64,000 nucleotides of DNA from positions 39,818,601 to 39,882,600 of the forward strand of contig JASEVX010000013.1 of assembly GCA_031761405.1 (NCBI GenBank), read 5' to 3'. This DNA is from Serripes groenlandicus. Its lineage: Eukaryota; Mollusca; Bivalvia; Cardiida; Cardiidae. The translations under genes were made by a program, and so were the position numbers. The notes under the pieces are model-generated. The model did not search any database. It saw nothing but the letters and a program-made list of their open reading frames with translations, and was not told the DNA's origin. Position 1 is the first letter of the stretch, and every line of letters begins with the position of its first letter. This document shows positions 11,426-24,100 of this stretch, one piece after another.

Positions 11426-11703
11426 TAACCCTTTCCCACATGCAATAAACTGTGTCTAAAGGAGAAATTGCCCTTTTTTTTTGCAACAGTGTTTTCAAAA
11501 GTCACCTGCTTCACAATTTTTTTTTAAATCTGTCTCTTCAAAAGCTCGTTTTTCATCTATTTCTTTCGTTGGTCAACCAATTATTGCATGAAAATGTGTC
11601 GGTCCGCAGGAATTTTTGTCTGTCCTGCAGTCGGGACTGATGACTTTTGCGAAGGCTGCCATAGATACATCAAAATGCTTCTGGGAAGTAGGGAAAGGGT
11701 TAA
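11426..11703. mobile_element. Degenerate TTAA MITE
   Basis: GTAACCCTTTCCCACATGCAA opens it and GTAGGGAAAGGGTTAA closes it. The interior from about 11520 to 11680 is unlike the consensus. Confidence 0.5.
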
Positions 11704-11889
11704 CCCTTTCTCTCATATAGTTTTGAAAACATAGTGACAAAAGAAGAAATTGCTCAAAACGAGCAATATCTCCTTTTGCCACAATGTTTTCCACTTTTAG
11801 TCATAGGTTATCCATTTAATTTTCTATTTTTTGACAAAATATGTTCAAAGTCGTCTGCTGTATAATTGTCGTATGAGGGAAAGGGTTAA
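11700..11889 (+). mobile_element. TTAA MITE sharing one TTAA with its neighbour
   Basis: It begins at the same TTAA (11700-11703) that ends the previous copy, giving AAAGGGTTAACCCTTT. The left arm has a deletion. It ends GAGGGAAAGGGTTAA. Confidence 0.85.
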
Positions 11890-12110
11890 AGCTAATAATT
11901 CCAAGGCAAATATGGAGATATATGGCTTTTCAAAGGTATTCCTCATCATACATTTGACCTGACCCTGACCCTTGTGTTAAACTTTGTTTGTTGCTTTATG
12001 CTGCTTTCAACTATGCTCCTGTTATACAACTTTGTGTCCTGGGTAAACTACCAGCAATACCGGTATTGCTTATTCTGACACCAAAGAAAAAAAAGACTGG
12101 CTATTGTGAT

Positions 12111-13215
12111 ACCCTTGGCGTCGTCACAAAACTTTAACCTTACCTCATTACTTAAAAACTGTTCAACATTTTCTAATGAAACTTGGTACACATATTCCTA
12201 GGAACATTACGCATGTCCTTTACAAGTCACATAACTCTGGATTTAATATTTTATATACAGGCAAGCATACGCTCCACGGCGCTCTTGTTAAATTTAGCGA
12301 AACAATTTAAGGGTTACAGTTGGTTTTCCTGGAGCCCCCCCTTCATTTCTAGATAGGGGCTTACTTTCATAGATCTAAACAAGAGCACCAAATGTCACAA
12401 AATACGCCCGTCCAATTTTTGAGACCAAGTATAGTGATAATTGGTACGTCAGGCAAATTTAGAGAGCGGACACTGTTAGTACAGTTTTGGCCATTTCGAG
12501 GGACATACATGTGTAGTGACTAAGATAACGTGGTAAGTTATTGAACCTGACCAAGATATTCTGCCCATCAACATATTGTCTAAATTTGGTGATGATCGGA
12601 TAAAGGCTTCCCAAGTTATTGAGCTGACAAGACCAATTTTAGGTATTTTCTATAATTAAAGGGAGATAACTCTTGATTGACTAAAGCGATATGGCTAGTT
12701 ATCGAACTTGTCCGAGATATTATGCCAATACACATTCTGAACATTCTGAACAAATTTAGTGATGATTAGACAAAGGCTTCTTAAGTTATTGAGCTGACAA
12801 GACCAATTTGAGGTAATTTCTATAATTAAAGGGTAATAACTCTTGATTGACTGAAGCGATATGGCTAGTTATCGAACTTGTCCGAGATATTATGCCAGTA
12901 CACATTCTGACCAAATTAAAGGGCGATAACTCTCGATTGACAAAAGCGATATGGCTAGTTATCGAACTTTTCCGAGATTTTATGCCAATACACATTCTGA
13001 TCAATTTTGGTGATGATTTTTTCAAAGGCTTCGTAAGTTATTGAGCTGACAAGACCAATTTTAGGTAATTTCTATAAGTAAAGGGCGATAACTCTCGATT
13101 GACTAAAGCGATATGGCTAGTTATCGAACTTGTCCGAGATATTATGCTAATACACATTCTGACTAACTTTGGTGATGATTGGGCAAAGGCTTCTCAAGTT
13201 ATTTAGCTGACAACA
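12111..13215. repeat. Repeat with about 4-5 irregular tandem units
   Basis: Blocks GCGATATGGCTAGTTATCGAAC, TCCGAGATATTATGCCAATA, CACATTCTGA and AAGTTATTGAGCTGACAAGACC recur between 12600 and 13210 at roughly 120-200 bp spacing. The left flank (ACTTGGTACACATATTCC) is typical of molluscan dispersed repeats. Short ORFs in it are artefacts. Confidence 0.65.
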
Positions 13216-13304
13216 TACTGGATGCCGCAGGTAAAATTATAATACGTTCCGGTTTTTCAAAACGAAAGAGGTCGTATAAAAAGTGCACCAATAATTTATA
13301 ATTT

Positions 13305-13713
13305 AGCATTCCCTTTCTCACATACAACAAATTCGTCTGTCCAAGGCGACTGAAAATATTATGGCCAATTTTTTTGAAAATAAATGTATGTCTAGAGTTA
13401 CAAATAGAGTTTAAAACATTTTGCTAAAGGGAGAAATTTCTCTGTTTTCCTCAAGGTTTTCAAATGTCTGCTTAATATCTGTAAAAATGTATCATTCTGT
13501 ATGTGGGTCAAGGTTTAAAAACATGTCTGTTGAACAGTTTTACAAAGTCAGCAATACAGTTATAGATATAAGTTATCCTTACCCTCTACTTGTGATACTC
13601 AATATGAAAAACAATTAACTGCAAAGGAGACATTGACTAATTTCTCCTTTTACAACAATGTTTTCAATTACGTTGATGTTTTGTCTTCTGCTGAAGATTT
13701 GTTATACGTATGA
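13305..13713. mobile_element. Degenerate TTAA MITE pieces
   Basis: CCCTTTCTCACATACAACAAA at 13309, GGAGAAATTTCTC near 13429, GACTAATTTCTCCTTTTAC near 13633 and GTATGAAAGGGTTCA at 13700 mark one or two worn copies. Confidence 0.45.
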
Positions 13714-13849
13714 AAGGGTTCATAGAACAAAGAAATGATGATGTATCGATCAGCTTGTTTTAAAACACAGCCAATATTTTTCTTTGATGATCTTGTATTC
13801 ATAGTGAGAAAATTGTCAAAGGCCTTTCCCACTGATCGTTCACGGATAA

Positions 13850-14095
13850 AATCTTTGTGCCCAGTATTTAAGGTAGATATTTGGCAACATCCTGGCCCAT
13901 AGTGCTTTATTCGATCGGCGTTTTTTATCTTGTAATTATGACCCAAAATGCAAACGTGGGTCAATTCCAGCTGACGAGGAAGTTATATCCCTTGTCTTTT
14001 ATAATAGAGTCTACATTTATTTTTCTAATCACGTGCCACACCCCTATGGTTTGGAATAGATTGAGACATTTGATAAGACCAAAGTTATCTTGTCC
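13850..14095 (+). repeat. Dispersed repeat shared with 44475-44680
   Basis: CATCCTGGCCCATA, CCAAAATGCAAAC, GAGGAAGTTATATCCCTTGTC and ACGTGCCACACCCCTATGG recur in the same order and orientation near 44500. Both copies are followed by a TTAA MITE. Confidence 0.7.
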
Positions 14096-14114
14096 TGTCA
14101 ATCCATGATATTAG

Positions 14115-14331
14115 TTAACCCTTTCCCACATACAGTAAAACTGCAGCAGACATCTTTGAAAACATGTAACCAAAATTATTCAAAAAAAGTATCTACAAAT
14201 GAAAGTGTTATTATTGTACAGAATTAAAAACATTGTGGCAAATAGAGTAATTTCTCGTTTTGCCACAAGGTTTATCAAAGTTCATCTACTGAAGAGGCGT
14301 CAGAAAGAGTCTATATGTTGGAAAGGGCTAA
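14115..14331 (-). mobile_element. TTAA MITE, older subfamily
   Basis: TTAACCCTTTCCCACATACAG opens it and GTTGGAAAGGGCTAA closes it. Confidence 0.75.
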
Positions 14332-14499
14332 AATAAAAAAAGGATCTATTGTTTATTTGTTACTTGCATTGCGTTCAAGACACGAAACCAGTAACATTAT
14401 AATTGTGTCACAAAACCCCCTGAAAGTTTCAATGGTTTTTTTCCATGTAATCTGATTTAGTGTTTGTTGGAAAGAATTGTCTTTTCAAGCATAATGGGG

Positions 14500-15290
14500 G
14501 TAAAGACAACCTACATGCAATCAATCTACAGCAGATGATTTTAGATGATTTTAAAAATCATCTTATATAGTCATAACATTGACAAATCTCTTTAAATAAG
14601 TGTATAATTATTTACTAGAGACGAAAACATTGATGCAAAATGAGAATTTGCTTATTATGAGCAATTTTTAGCTCTACTGGCCAAAGGCCAGAAGGGCTTA
14701 TGTCGTGGCGATTTTTCCGTCGTCCGTGCGTGCGTGCGTCCGTCCGTAAACAATTTCTTGTTAACACGATACAGTCTTCACTTTTGATTGTATCTCAACC
14801 AAACTTATACAGTAGTTAGATATCCATGAGAGCTTGGTTCCTTTCGAAAACAAGCCAGATCCGCCCCATGCATGACTGAATTATGGCCCTTGAAATTGTC
14901 AAAATTGCTATAATAGGGCTTGTTAACATGATACAGTCCTTATTTTTGATTGTATCTCAATCAAACTTATACAGTAGTTAGATATCCATGAAAGTTTGAT
15001 TCATTTCTAAAAATCGGCCAGATCTACGCATGCATGGCTGGATTATGGCCCTTGAAATTGTCAAAATTGCTATAATACAGCTTGTGAACACAATAGAGCT
15101 TCCATTTACTATCTGATCTTCACCAAACTTAGATCGTATTTGAATATTGATGACATATTGGTTGCTTTTGAAACAAGCAAGATCAATGCCAGTAGAGCAT
15201 AGGCCCTCATGGGCCTCTTGTTCATCTTGCCACAATGTTATCTAAAGACGTCTGCTTCAGATGTGTCTGCCAGTTGGTTAGGGGAAAAAA
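14500..15290. mobile_element. Degenerate TTAA MITE split by a nested hairpin element
   Basis: The left part carries GATGCAAAATGAGAATTTGC then ATTATGAGCAATTTT. The match resumes at 15225 with TCTTGCCACAATG and then GTCTGCTTCAGATGTGTC. The break falls at the T-run of the central hairpin. Confidence 0.6.
14668..15224 (+). mobile_element. Hairpin-capped non-autonomous element nested in a MITE
   Basis: The left end TAGCTCTACTGGCCAAAGGCC leads into a GTCGTCCGTGCGTGCGTGCG run. The body repeats GATACAGTC and TATACAGTAGTTAGATATCCA twice. The right end AGGCCCTCATGGGCCTCTTG holds a GGCCC hairpin. No ORF for a transposition protein is seen. Confidence 0.7.
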
Positions 15291-15390
15291 GGCAGATATT
15301 CGATATTGGTTTGGCATTGTCTATCCGTCTGGAGCCTCATTAAAGACATGATTGGATAAAGACCAAGTTGAAATGTTAACTATCATAGGA

Positions 15391-15866
15391 ACCTCCTCGG
15401 TGGTGAGGTGGTAGAGTGTTCGCCTCGAGTGCGGGAGAATGCTGGTTCGATCTTCAGCCGGGTCATACGAAAGACTTTAACCCTTTCTCTCATATAGACG
15501 CTTTCTGACGCCTCTGCAGCAGACGGCTTTTTGATAACATAGTGACGAAAGAAGAAATTGCACAAAACGTGCAATTTCTCCTTTTGTCACAATGTTTTCC
15601 ATTTTTTGTCATAGATTATCCATTCAATTATGGAGATGTTCTATGTTTTGACAAAATACGTTCAAAGTCGTCTGTTGCAGAATTGTCGTATGAGGGAAAT
15701 GGTTGACCTCTTTGGCACTCAGGGTTGCTAGATTAGCATTACCGCTGACTGGCTGGTGTCGGGATAAACAGACCAGTAGTACTGGTAACACACCAAGGAG
15801 CTGCTTTTATATCACTAAAAAATGGTTGCAAGTGGTGTAAAATAGCAAACAATCAATCAATAAATT
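15391..15866 (+). mobile_element. tRNA-derived SINE interrupted by a MITE
   Basis: The tRNA-like head (CTCGGTGGTGAGGTGGTAG, GGTTCGATCTTCAG) leads to GGTCATACGAAAGACTTTAA. There the TTAA MITE interrupts. The SINE resumes at 15707 with CTCTTTGGCACTCAGG, GACCAGTAGTACTGGTAAC and an AATCAATCAATAAA tail. Confidence 0.8.
15477..15706 (+). mobile_element. TTAA MITE nested in a SINE
   Basis: TTAA at 15477 is native SINE sequence (GACTTTAA). The right end is TGAGGGAAATGGTTGA, so its target copy has mutated to TTGA. The nesting gives clear boundaries for the MITE. Confidence 0.88.
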
Positions 15867-16070
15867 ACTACCATAGGGAATAAATATTACACAGCAAGTT
15901 TTACTAAGATTGCCTCAGGAGCATCTGAGTTATCTTCCTTAAGGCCACATTTTACATCCAGTCTTTATTAAAGTTCATCAGATCATTCATTTACAAAAGG
16001 GTTGTGTCAGATCAAAAACTAAGTCGTAAGAGTCAAATTTAATAAAACCTCTTCATACAGATTGTTGGCA
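15867..16070. other. Non-coding, nothing recognised
   Basis: Both strands were read for a missing gene C exon and none was found. Confidence 0.35.
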
Positions 16071-16370
16071 GAGCCCCTGTAGCTCAGTCAGTAGCGACCC
16101 AGGCTGTCAATCCAGGGGTTGTGAGTTCAAATTCCAGCTCAGCCTATATTCTTTCCGACGTTTGACAAAAGTCACTGTGACAAGTGCTATTCGTCTTTCA
16201 CCAATGGGCTAACAGTCTATGTGAAAAAGAATCCTGTTGCCTGGATAGTATGCTGTGTGGAGAACTGGTGTTAAAAAGCCAGGTGCACTGACAGCCATGA
16301 TATGACTGAAAAATTATTGAAAATAGTGTTTAACCCCAATCAATTAATCAATCAACTAAACAATCATTAA
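16071..16370 (+). mobile_element. Full-length tRNA-derived SINE
   Basis: An A box (TAGCTCAGTCAGTAGCG) and a B box (GAGTTCAAATTCC) form a tRNA-like head at 16071-16145. The body has CACCAATGGGCTAACAGTC and GTGTGGAGAACTGGTG, and the tail TTTAACCCCAATCAATTAATC. It is not a functional tRNA because it runs into the SINE body and lacks a proper acceptor stem. Confidence 0.82.
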
Positions 16371-16802
16371 ATTTTTCAGGAAAACCAAACATACTGATTT
16401 CAAAATGTTTATAGTACAGTAGGCATAACTTGAAGTATTTGATATTTCAGATACTGAGACTCTTGCACTATAAATACATGGAAAATCAACTCTTCAAAAT
16501 CCAACCTCTAATTAGCCATTTGTTCACGTCCTCATTTTATATGGTATATTACATTTGACTTGATGTAAACAACTATTTTGTCTTTTCCGCTGATATACCA
16601 AATCCAGCATTGATCGAATTGATAACAAATAATATGAAAAATCTCTTTGAATGAAAGCATTATAATCATACTTGAATAGAGTTGAAAATATTGTGGCAAA
16701 AGCGGAAATTTATCATCATGAGCAATTTCTCCTTTTGCTGCAATGTTTTAATAATATCATCTGGTACCTGTTGGAAAGGGGAGGTAATGTATAAATTGTA
16801 TA
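16371..16802. other. Non-coding with degenerate MITE
   Basis: GTTGAAAATATTGTGGCAAAAG then ATGAGCAATTTCTCCTTTTG near 16680-16745 is a worn TTAA MITE core. The rest is unrecognised. Confidence 0.45.
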
Positions 16803-17317
16803 ATGTTAACCCTTTACCCCACATATAGATGCTTTCTGACGACTTTTGAAAACATTATGACAAAAGTGGAAATTGCTCATAATGAGCCATTGTTTCTTTG
16901 GCCACAATGATTTCATCTCTTTTTTCGTAATTATGCCTACATTAATAGAGCTTTTCCAAGTTTTTGCCTAGTTATACCCCCAGATAGATAGTATATGGGG
17001 GCTATGTAGGAGTCACGCTTGTCGGTCGGTCGGTCCGTCCGTCCATTGGTCTGGACATTTCTTGTGAACACTATTTCTCAGCAACCCTTGTTCAGAATTC
17101 AATATAACTTCACAAGAATGATTGATACCAAGCCTAGTTGTGCATATTGTCGGCGTGTTGCACTGGAATTATTTTTAAATGAGTTATGGCCCCTTGAATT
17201 TCTCATACATATGTATATTGTCAGGCACCAGCTGGGGGTATTCATCACCTTCAGTGATATTTCTAGTTGTTTTAAAAGTCGTCTGATGCAGATTTGTTGT
17301 ATATGGGAAAGGGTTAA
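16803..17317 (+). mobile_element. TTAA MITE with nested element; ends at gene A stop codon
   Basis: The left end is TTAACCCTTTACCCCACATA and the right end TGTATATGGGAAAGGGTTAA. The final TTAA at 17314-17317 contains, on the minus strand, the TAA stop of gene A. A hairpin-type element splits it at 16972-17268. Confidence 0.75.
16972..17268 (+). mobile_element. Hairpin-capped element nested in MITE
   Basis: The left end ATACCCCCAGATAGATAGTATATGGGGG forms a hairpin and leads to GTCGGTCGGTCGGTCCGTCC. The right end is TTCAGTGATATTTCTAGTT. The same family occurs at 49530-49820. Confidence 0.7.
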
Positions 17318-18112
17318 TGGTATATAGCTTTAGATTTACTCCTCTTAGCGTTTCTTTTCCTCCAAGTTCTCGGAGATTCATTGGCAGCTGCTGGCTCCCT
17401 GTCTGGTACCACTTTTGGAATTTTGCTTGCTGTATTACCAATGATCAAGTCAGCCATAGGCGACTTGACTGTATTAGCTGTGAAACCATTGATACATGTA
17501 TTCCTATCAAACTTGACTTGAGGATTTGTCTTGTAATCTCTCTCAGTGTTGTGTATATTGTTATCTGTTCCTTTTGATCTAAAAATTCCTTGATCTTGCG
17601 ATGCTGATGTGGTACTGTTTAGCCGTCTTGGAGAAGGGTAATTTCTGTATTGTGCTGATGTGCTAGCAATGCTACTTCGTCGCCTACCGATTCCGTAGCC
17701 GCTTGTCGTTTTATTGACTCTGGATGGGTTTACAGTTTCTGCATCTGGGAAGTCATTCTTATTATCGACTACTCCATTTTCTTCAGATACTTTAAGCTGT
17801 TTTTTCAGCTTTGAATTTTCCTCAACTATTGCTTCACATCTGGCTTCAGCATTTTGCAGTGAGGTTGTGAGTTCGGATTTCTGGGTTGTAAGTTCAGAAT
17901 TCTGTCTGGTCAATTTACGGTTTTCTTTTTCCAGACGTTTTAAGTCACCACCAATCTCCCTGTGTTTATTCTCCAGCTTGATGTACTGGTGGGAAAGCTT
18001 GTTTCTCAGAGCTTCTTTGTCTTTGACTTCGTCCTTGAGATTCCGTTCGTTGGCTTTAAAATCAACAATGTGGGAACGAAGTGACTTGGTTTTGTCTTTA
18101 ACACCAATGGTC
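17314..18112 (-). CDS. Gene A exon 4 (coiled coil, tail, stop)
   Basis: It is 799 bp with acceptor TTTAATCCACAG in phase 2. It codes about 105 residues of heptad-rich coiled coil (LENKHREIG, LEKENRKL and similar) and then a basic tail. The TAA stop lies in the TTAA edge of a MITE. Confidence 0.82.
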
Positions 18113-21100
18113 CTGTGGATTAAATAATAAAGCATTAATACAATGTATGTATAGTAATATGGGTCATACCTGGAGAAAAATAGATTTCAATACTCCCATT
18201 TGCAGAAAACATTGTGGCAAAAGTAGAAATTCGAGGGCTTGGCGTGAAACGGTTGTGATTAAAATTCATATTTAAGGTTAATCACCTCACCATAACGTCT
18301 TTATAAGCGATAAATCATTTTTCTTGGTAAACAATGGAAATTTAGGTGCCATTGCTCGTTCTGATCGTTCTGAGCAATGGCACCTAAATTTGCATTGTTT
18401 ATACAAAGGGGTCAAAATTGCACCTAAATCAGGGTTTTCAAATAGGTTTTTAGCAAGTTCCCCTTGTGCCACAATGTTTTCAACTCTATTTAATGATTAA
18501 TCTCTAATTTATGGAGATTTTCACATGTTTTCGAAGTCGCCTGCTGCAGAATTATAGTATGCGGGGAACGGTTAACCTTTTCAATTCTGAAATGTTTTTG
18601 AAATGACCATTTACAGCTTGACATTTGGAAGAGTATTATAGCCAAGTCAAAGGAATATCAAGATGAAAATGTTGAATTGGACAGCCAACAGTGTAGAGCC
18701 TGGTCAGATGACGTGGACATGCCGACTGACCTTGCCGACTGACCTTGCTCTATACTGGTGGCACAGCTTTCACAATGTAGGTTCCAGCAATGTCAGTGAA
18801 CTTGTAACTGTTGTAAATGGATATCTCACACCAGTATTTCACTCATTTCTTTCCATTCAAATTCAGAGATTGAAAAGGGTCCATGTAAAACATAAGTAGG
18901 CCTACTGGCCCCTGCAATTTAAGTGAAACCCTAATGAAAGCAATCACACATTTTAGCTCAACTGTTGTAACGGCGAGATATTGTTATCATCTGGTGTCTG
19001 GCTTCCATTGGTGTGCGTCATGCCAAAATATCACAGTTTATTTTATCCTTTACCACTCATAAGCAATTTCTGCTCTTGCCACAATGTCTCAACAACCCTG
19101 AAGTAATTCATTATATGTACTTTCATTCTGAGTGCTTTTCAATTTCACTATGAGCAATTTCAGCTTTTGCAATAACGTTTTAGTGGCAATTGGGTTGACA
19201 ATCGTTATGCAATACTGCAAACCAATTAACTTACATCCATTAAACCACCAAATATATAATTCCATCAGTGATGCAGAGACATGATTAATAATAATCATGT
19301 CAGTGCTACTTTGGTACCGGATTAATGCTTAGATTTGAGATTTATCGAGTTAATATCTACAAAGTTAAAATATATAAATTTTATTTTCTCCATGTTTTGG
19401 CAGATAATAAATATCATTGCGCGTTCTGCCATGCAAAGTACTCTCAAAACACCTCGCCTAAATGGAAATTCCAAAAGGTTCTATAAATAGCTCGCGAATC
19501 ACTTTATTTTGTAGCTGTTGCAATATATGAAAGCGTCTAGATGATAAGACTGGTTAACAAAAGTTTAAAGGACACAATGTCATGCAGTGTATACGTTAGA
19601 CACGTCTGTACATTCTAGTTGGAGATCAAGCATTTTCATATATGCCTATATATATTGAAAACCGCAAGGCCTACACCAAGATATTGCTTGTAACTTTGCA
19701 GGATTTTCTATATGATTGCCACTACTGTGCAATCGGCGCTTTGATTAAAAGTTGTATGCTGCAAATATATCAAAACACAGTGGCAAATAAAGAAATTGCT
19801 CATTTTTTCCTAAAGTGGTCTGCTGCAAATGCTTCAAAATGCACCTGCAATTGGGAAAGGGTTAACCCTTTCCCTCATATAAACGCTTTCTGACGCCTCT
19901 GCAACAGACTGCTTTTTGAAAACATAGTGACAAAAGAATAAGTTGCTCAAAACAAGCAATTTCTCTTTTTTCCACAATGTTTTCCACTTTTAGTCATAGG
20001 TTATCCATTCAATTATAGAGATTTTCCAGTTTTTGACAAAAGATGTTCAAAGTCGTCTGCTGCAGAATTGTCTTATGAGGGAAAGCGTTAACATCCATTC
20101 AAATAAACAAACATTCATTCTTACTGATAGCACTGATCCACCGTTTTCATGTACTCCTCTTGTAACTCTATGACCATGTCAAATGTGATTGGTTTAGGAC
20201 TTCGGAACGACAACTCTCTCATGTTCTGGCTGGCCATGTGAGCTTTAAGCTGGGTGTACAGTGTACTAAGGTTCTGTTGAAGTCTCAGTGCACGCACAGG
20301 TTCAAAGTCACACAGGGAGTTGGTATCATGTGACATGTTTGTACGTTCAGGGTGAATTCGTAAGTTGGTATCTTGTGACATGGTAGTATGTTCAAGGTCA
20401 TTTCGGGAGTTGGTATCGTGTGACATGGTCGAAACTGCATTAGTAAGGGTCGATACATCTATGTTTGTGGATGGAATGGGGTTAAAGTTTATATCAGGTT
20501 GTGTTTCCTGTCTATATTTATCTGAAAGTGAAAATGAAGTAAATGGGATTAGCAAGAAATAAAAAACAGCTCTTCTGGTAATAAGTGTGAGAAATGTCAG
20601 AGAGAAAGACAGGATCTGAGGGATTTTAACATCCACATGGTTCTGATTTTACCATCTACAAAGATCTGATTTTACCAACCACAGGGTTCTGCCTGGCTGG
20701 AGCTGAGGGATTTTACCATCCACAAGGTTCTGCCTGACTGGAGCTAAAGGACTTTACCATCCACAAGGTTCCGATTTTACCATCCACAAGGTTCCGATTT
20801 TACCATCCACAAGGTTCTGCCTGACTAGAGCTGAAGGATTTTACCATCCACAAGGTTCTGCCTGACTGGAGCTGAAGGATTTTACCATCCACAAGGTTCT
20901 GCCTGACTGGAGCTGAGGGATTTTACCATCCACAAGGTTCTGCCTGACTGGAGCTAAGGGATTTTACCATCCACAAGGTTCTGCCTGACTGGAGCTGAAG
21001 GATTTTACCATCCACATGGTTCTGATTTTACCATCTACAAAGTTCCGATTTTACCATCTACAAAGTTCTGATTTTACCAGCCACAAGGTTCTGCCTGACT

Positions 21101-24100
21101 TGAGCTGAAGGATTTTATCATCCACAAGGTTCTGCCTGACTAGAACTGAAGGATTTTACCATCCACATGGTTCTGCCTGATTGGAGCTGAGGGAATTTAC
21201 CAACCACAAGGTTCTATTTGATTGGAGCTGAAGGATTTTACAATCCACATGGTTCTGATTTTACTATCTACAAAGTTCTTATTTTACCAGCCACAAGGTT
21301 CTGCCTGACTGGAGCTGAGGGATTTCACCATACACAAGGTTCTGCCTGACTGAAGCTGAGGGATTTCACCATACACAAGGTTCTGCCTGACTGAAGCTGA
21401 GGGATTTCACCATACACAAGGTTCTGCCTGACTGAAGCTGAGGGATTTTACCATCCACAAGGTTCTGCCTGACTGAAGCTGAAGGATTTTACCATCCACA
21501 AGGTTCTGCCTGACTGAAGCTGAGGGATTTTACCATCCACAAGGTTCTGCCTGACTGGAGCTGAGGGATTTTACCATCCACAAGGTTCTGCCTGACTGGA
21601 GCTGAAGGATTTTACCATCCACAAGGTTCTGCCTGACTGGAGCTAAAGGATTTTACCATCCACAAGGTTCTGCCTGACTGGAGCTAAAGGATTTCACCAT
21701 ACACAAGGTTCTGCCTGACTAGAGCTGAAGGATTTTACCATCCACAAGGTTCTACCTGACTGGAGCTGAAGGATTTTACCATCCACAAAGTTCTGCCTGA
21801 CTGGAGCTGAGGGATTTTACCATCCACAAGGTTCTGCCCGACTAGAGATGAAGGATTTTACCATCCACAAGGTTCCGATTTTACCATCCACAAGGTTCTG
21901 CCTGACTAGAGATGAAGGATTTTACCATCCACAAGGTTCTGCCTGACTGGAGCTGAAGGATTTTACCATCCACAAAGTTCTGCCTGACTGGAGCTGAGGG
22001 ATTTTACCATCCACAAGGTTCTGCCCGACTAGAGATGAAGGATTTTACCATCCACAAGGTTCCGATTTTACCATCCACAAGGTTCTGCCTGACTAGAGAT
22101 GAAGGATTTTACCATCCACAAGGTTCTGCCTGACTGGAGCTGAGGGATTTTACCATCCACAAGGTTCTGCCTGACTAGAGATGAAGGATTTTACCATCCA
22201 CAAGGTTCCGATTTTACCATCCACAAGGTTCCGATTTTACCATCCACAAGGTTCTGCCTGACTGGAGCTGAAGGATTTTACCATCCACAAGGTTCCGATT
22301 TTACCATCCGCCAAAGTTCTGTCTGACTAGAGAAGATGAACAGGGTTTGATGCCTAATCAAGTCATACTAAAGACTTTGAAAATGGTAGTAATGGCTTTT
22401 CTCATTGGTGCACAGTGCTTCCGGAGCAGCATTACATCGGTGTCCGAATAAATAAAAACCTTCTGGAATTTTTAATTTACCCAGAAAAAACCATAATAAT
22501 ACTAAAATGGTAAACTTTTAAAATGAATATAAAGATATAATGCTGAGGCGAGCCGCCAACAGTTAAGAGCCTGGTCAGATGGCTTAGATGTGCTGGCTTG
22601 CCTGGTGGCACTGGCTTCACCAAATTGGCTCCAGCAGTCCAATTGTTAAATGATCATACATTTTATGGCAATAGGATAACCTGTTCTCAATATAACAATA
22701 AAAGGGAAATAACTGCAGCAATACTGTGTGAAAATGCATATGAATTCTCAGCTAATTCAGACCTTTTAACCATTTTCCATAAAACTTATGTGCAGCATAC
22801 AACTTTTAAAAACATTTGGTTAAAAGGATAAATATCTTATATTTATTTTATGGTGGAGTTCCCTTTAAATTGGCAAGGCATGTTTCCTAGCCTAGTACTT
22901 GTTTGTTTACCGAAGGGATCATGAATAAGTGAACTGGTCCCATGATATAACTGAAATAATGTTGAAAAAGGCGTAAAACCCCAATCAAACAATTAAATTG
23001 TGACTATATATATATCCTTCAGGTTAAATCACTGCTTGCAACAGGCTGATGTTGGAGTGCCACTGGGCAAAGCATATCTCCTAGCCTAGTACTGGCTCCA
23101 AAGTTATAAAAGTATCTGATTGGTCAAAAGCAAACTCATGCTTGAAATCCACCAATCAAATATCTTATTAGGAGCATGGAGTTCATTTCTGAGCTAAGAG
23201 AATTTTTACAGAGTTTTTTATTGTTTCGGGCTCTGGAAGGTATCCAAGGAATCATCCATATGTGTATACTGTTGCCTTGATATAACTCAAATACTGTTGA
23301 AAACGGCTTAATACCTCAATAAAACAGACAAAACAATCAAATATACCTGTTTTACACGAGATTTTGTCATGCTCTCTTTCAAGATCTTGTGCCAGGGTTT
23401 CATTTGGGTGATCAGTTTTTAGTGCATCAATAAAGTTGCGAAAGGCATGTGGTCCCCTGCGTTTTAGATAGTACAGTAACTTGTCAATCTTTCCTTCGTT
23501 GGTTCTTTCTGCCTAGGATATTAATCATACTTCTTTTGTATTAATAACCCATTCCCACATATAGACACTTTCTGATACCTCTTCAGCAGAATACTTTGTG
23601 AAAACATTGTGACAAAAGTAGAAATTGCTGAAAAAGAGCAATTTCACCTTTTGTCACAAAGTTTTTAACATTTTTCTGTAATTTATTTATAGAGATTTCA
23701 TATATTTTTGCTCAAAAATTTTAAAAGTCGTCTGCTGCAGATTTGTTGTATATGGGAAAGGGGAGTTAAAAAACTCAAGTGATATAATAATGTGAACAGT
23801 CATATTGAAGGAAAATAAAAGTTAGCCATGAGTTTTAGATATTCTTTTTTTATACAAATCTTAATTAATATTTATGTTGGGAAAGGTAAATTAGCTTAGT
23901 TTGAGCAATTTTACTTTTCCTCCAATGTTTTGCAAAAGTCTTAAGCATGTGGAAATGATTGATAAATGACTTGTCTGCTGTCCACTGATTATTTCCCTAC
24001 AAAAATTATCTGCTATCTATTAATAAGTATACACACAAACTATTAGTAGAATACAGTATGCAAACTACAAGTTTCTATATTTAACCACTTCCTGTAGGGA

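Noticed and set aside
16071..16145. tRNA gene
   Set aside because: A and B boxes are present, but it leads straight into a SINE body found at several other sites, and the acceptor ends do not pair.
20630..22330. CRISPR-like array
   Set aside because: Regular repeats without unique spacers, in an intron of an animal gene. It is a minisatellite.
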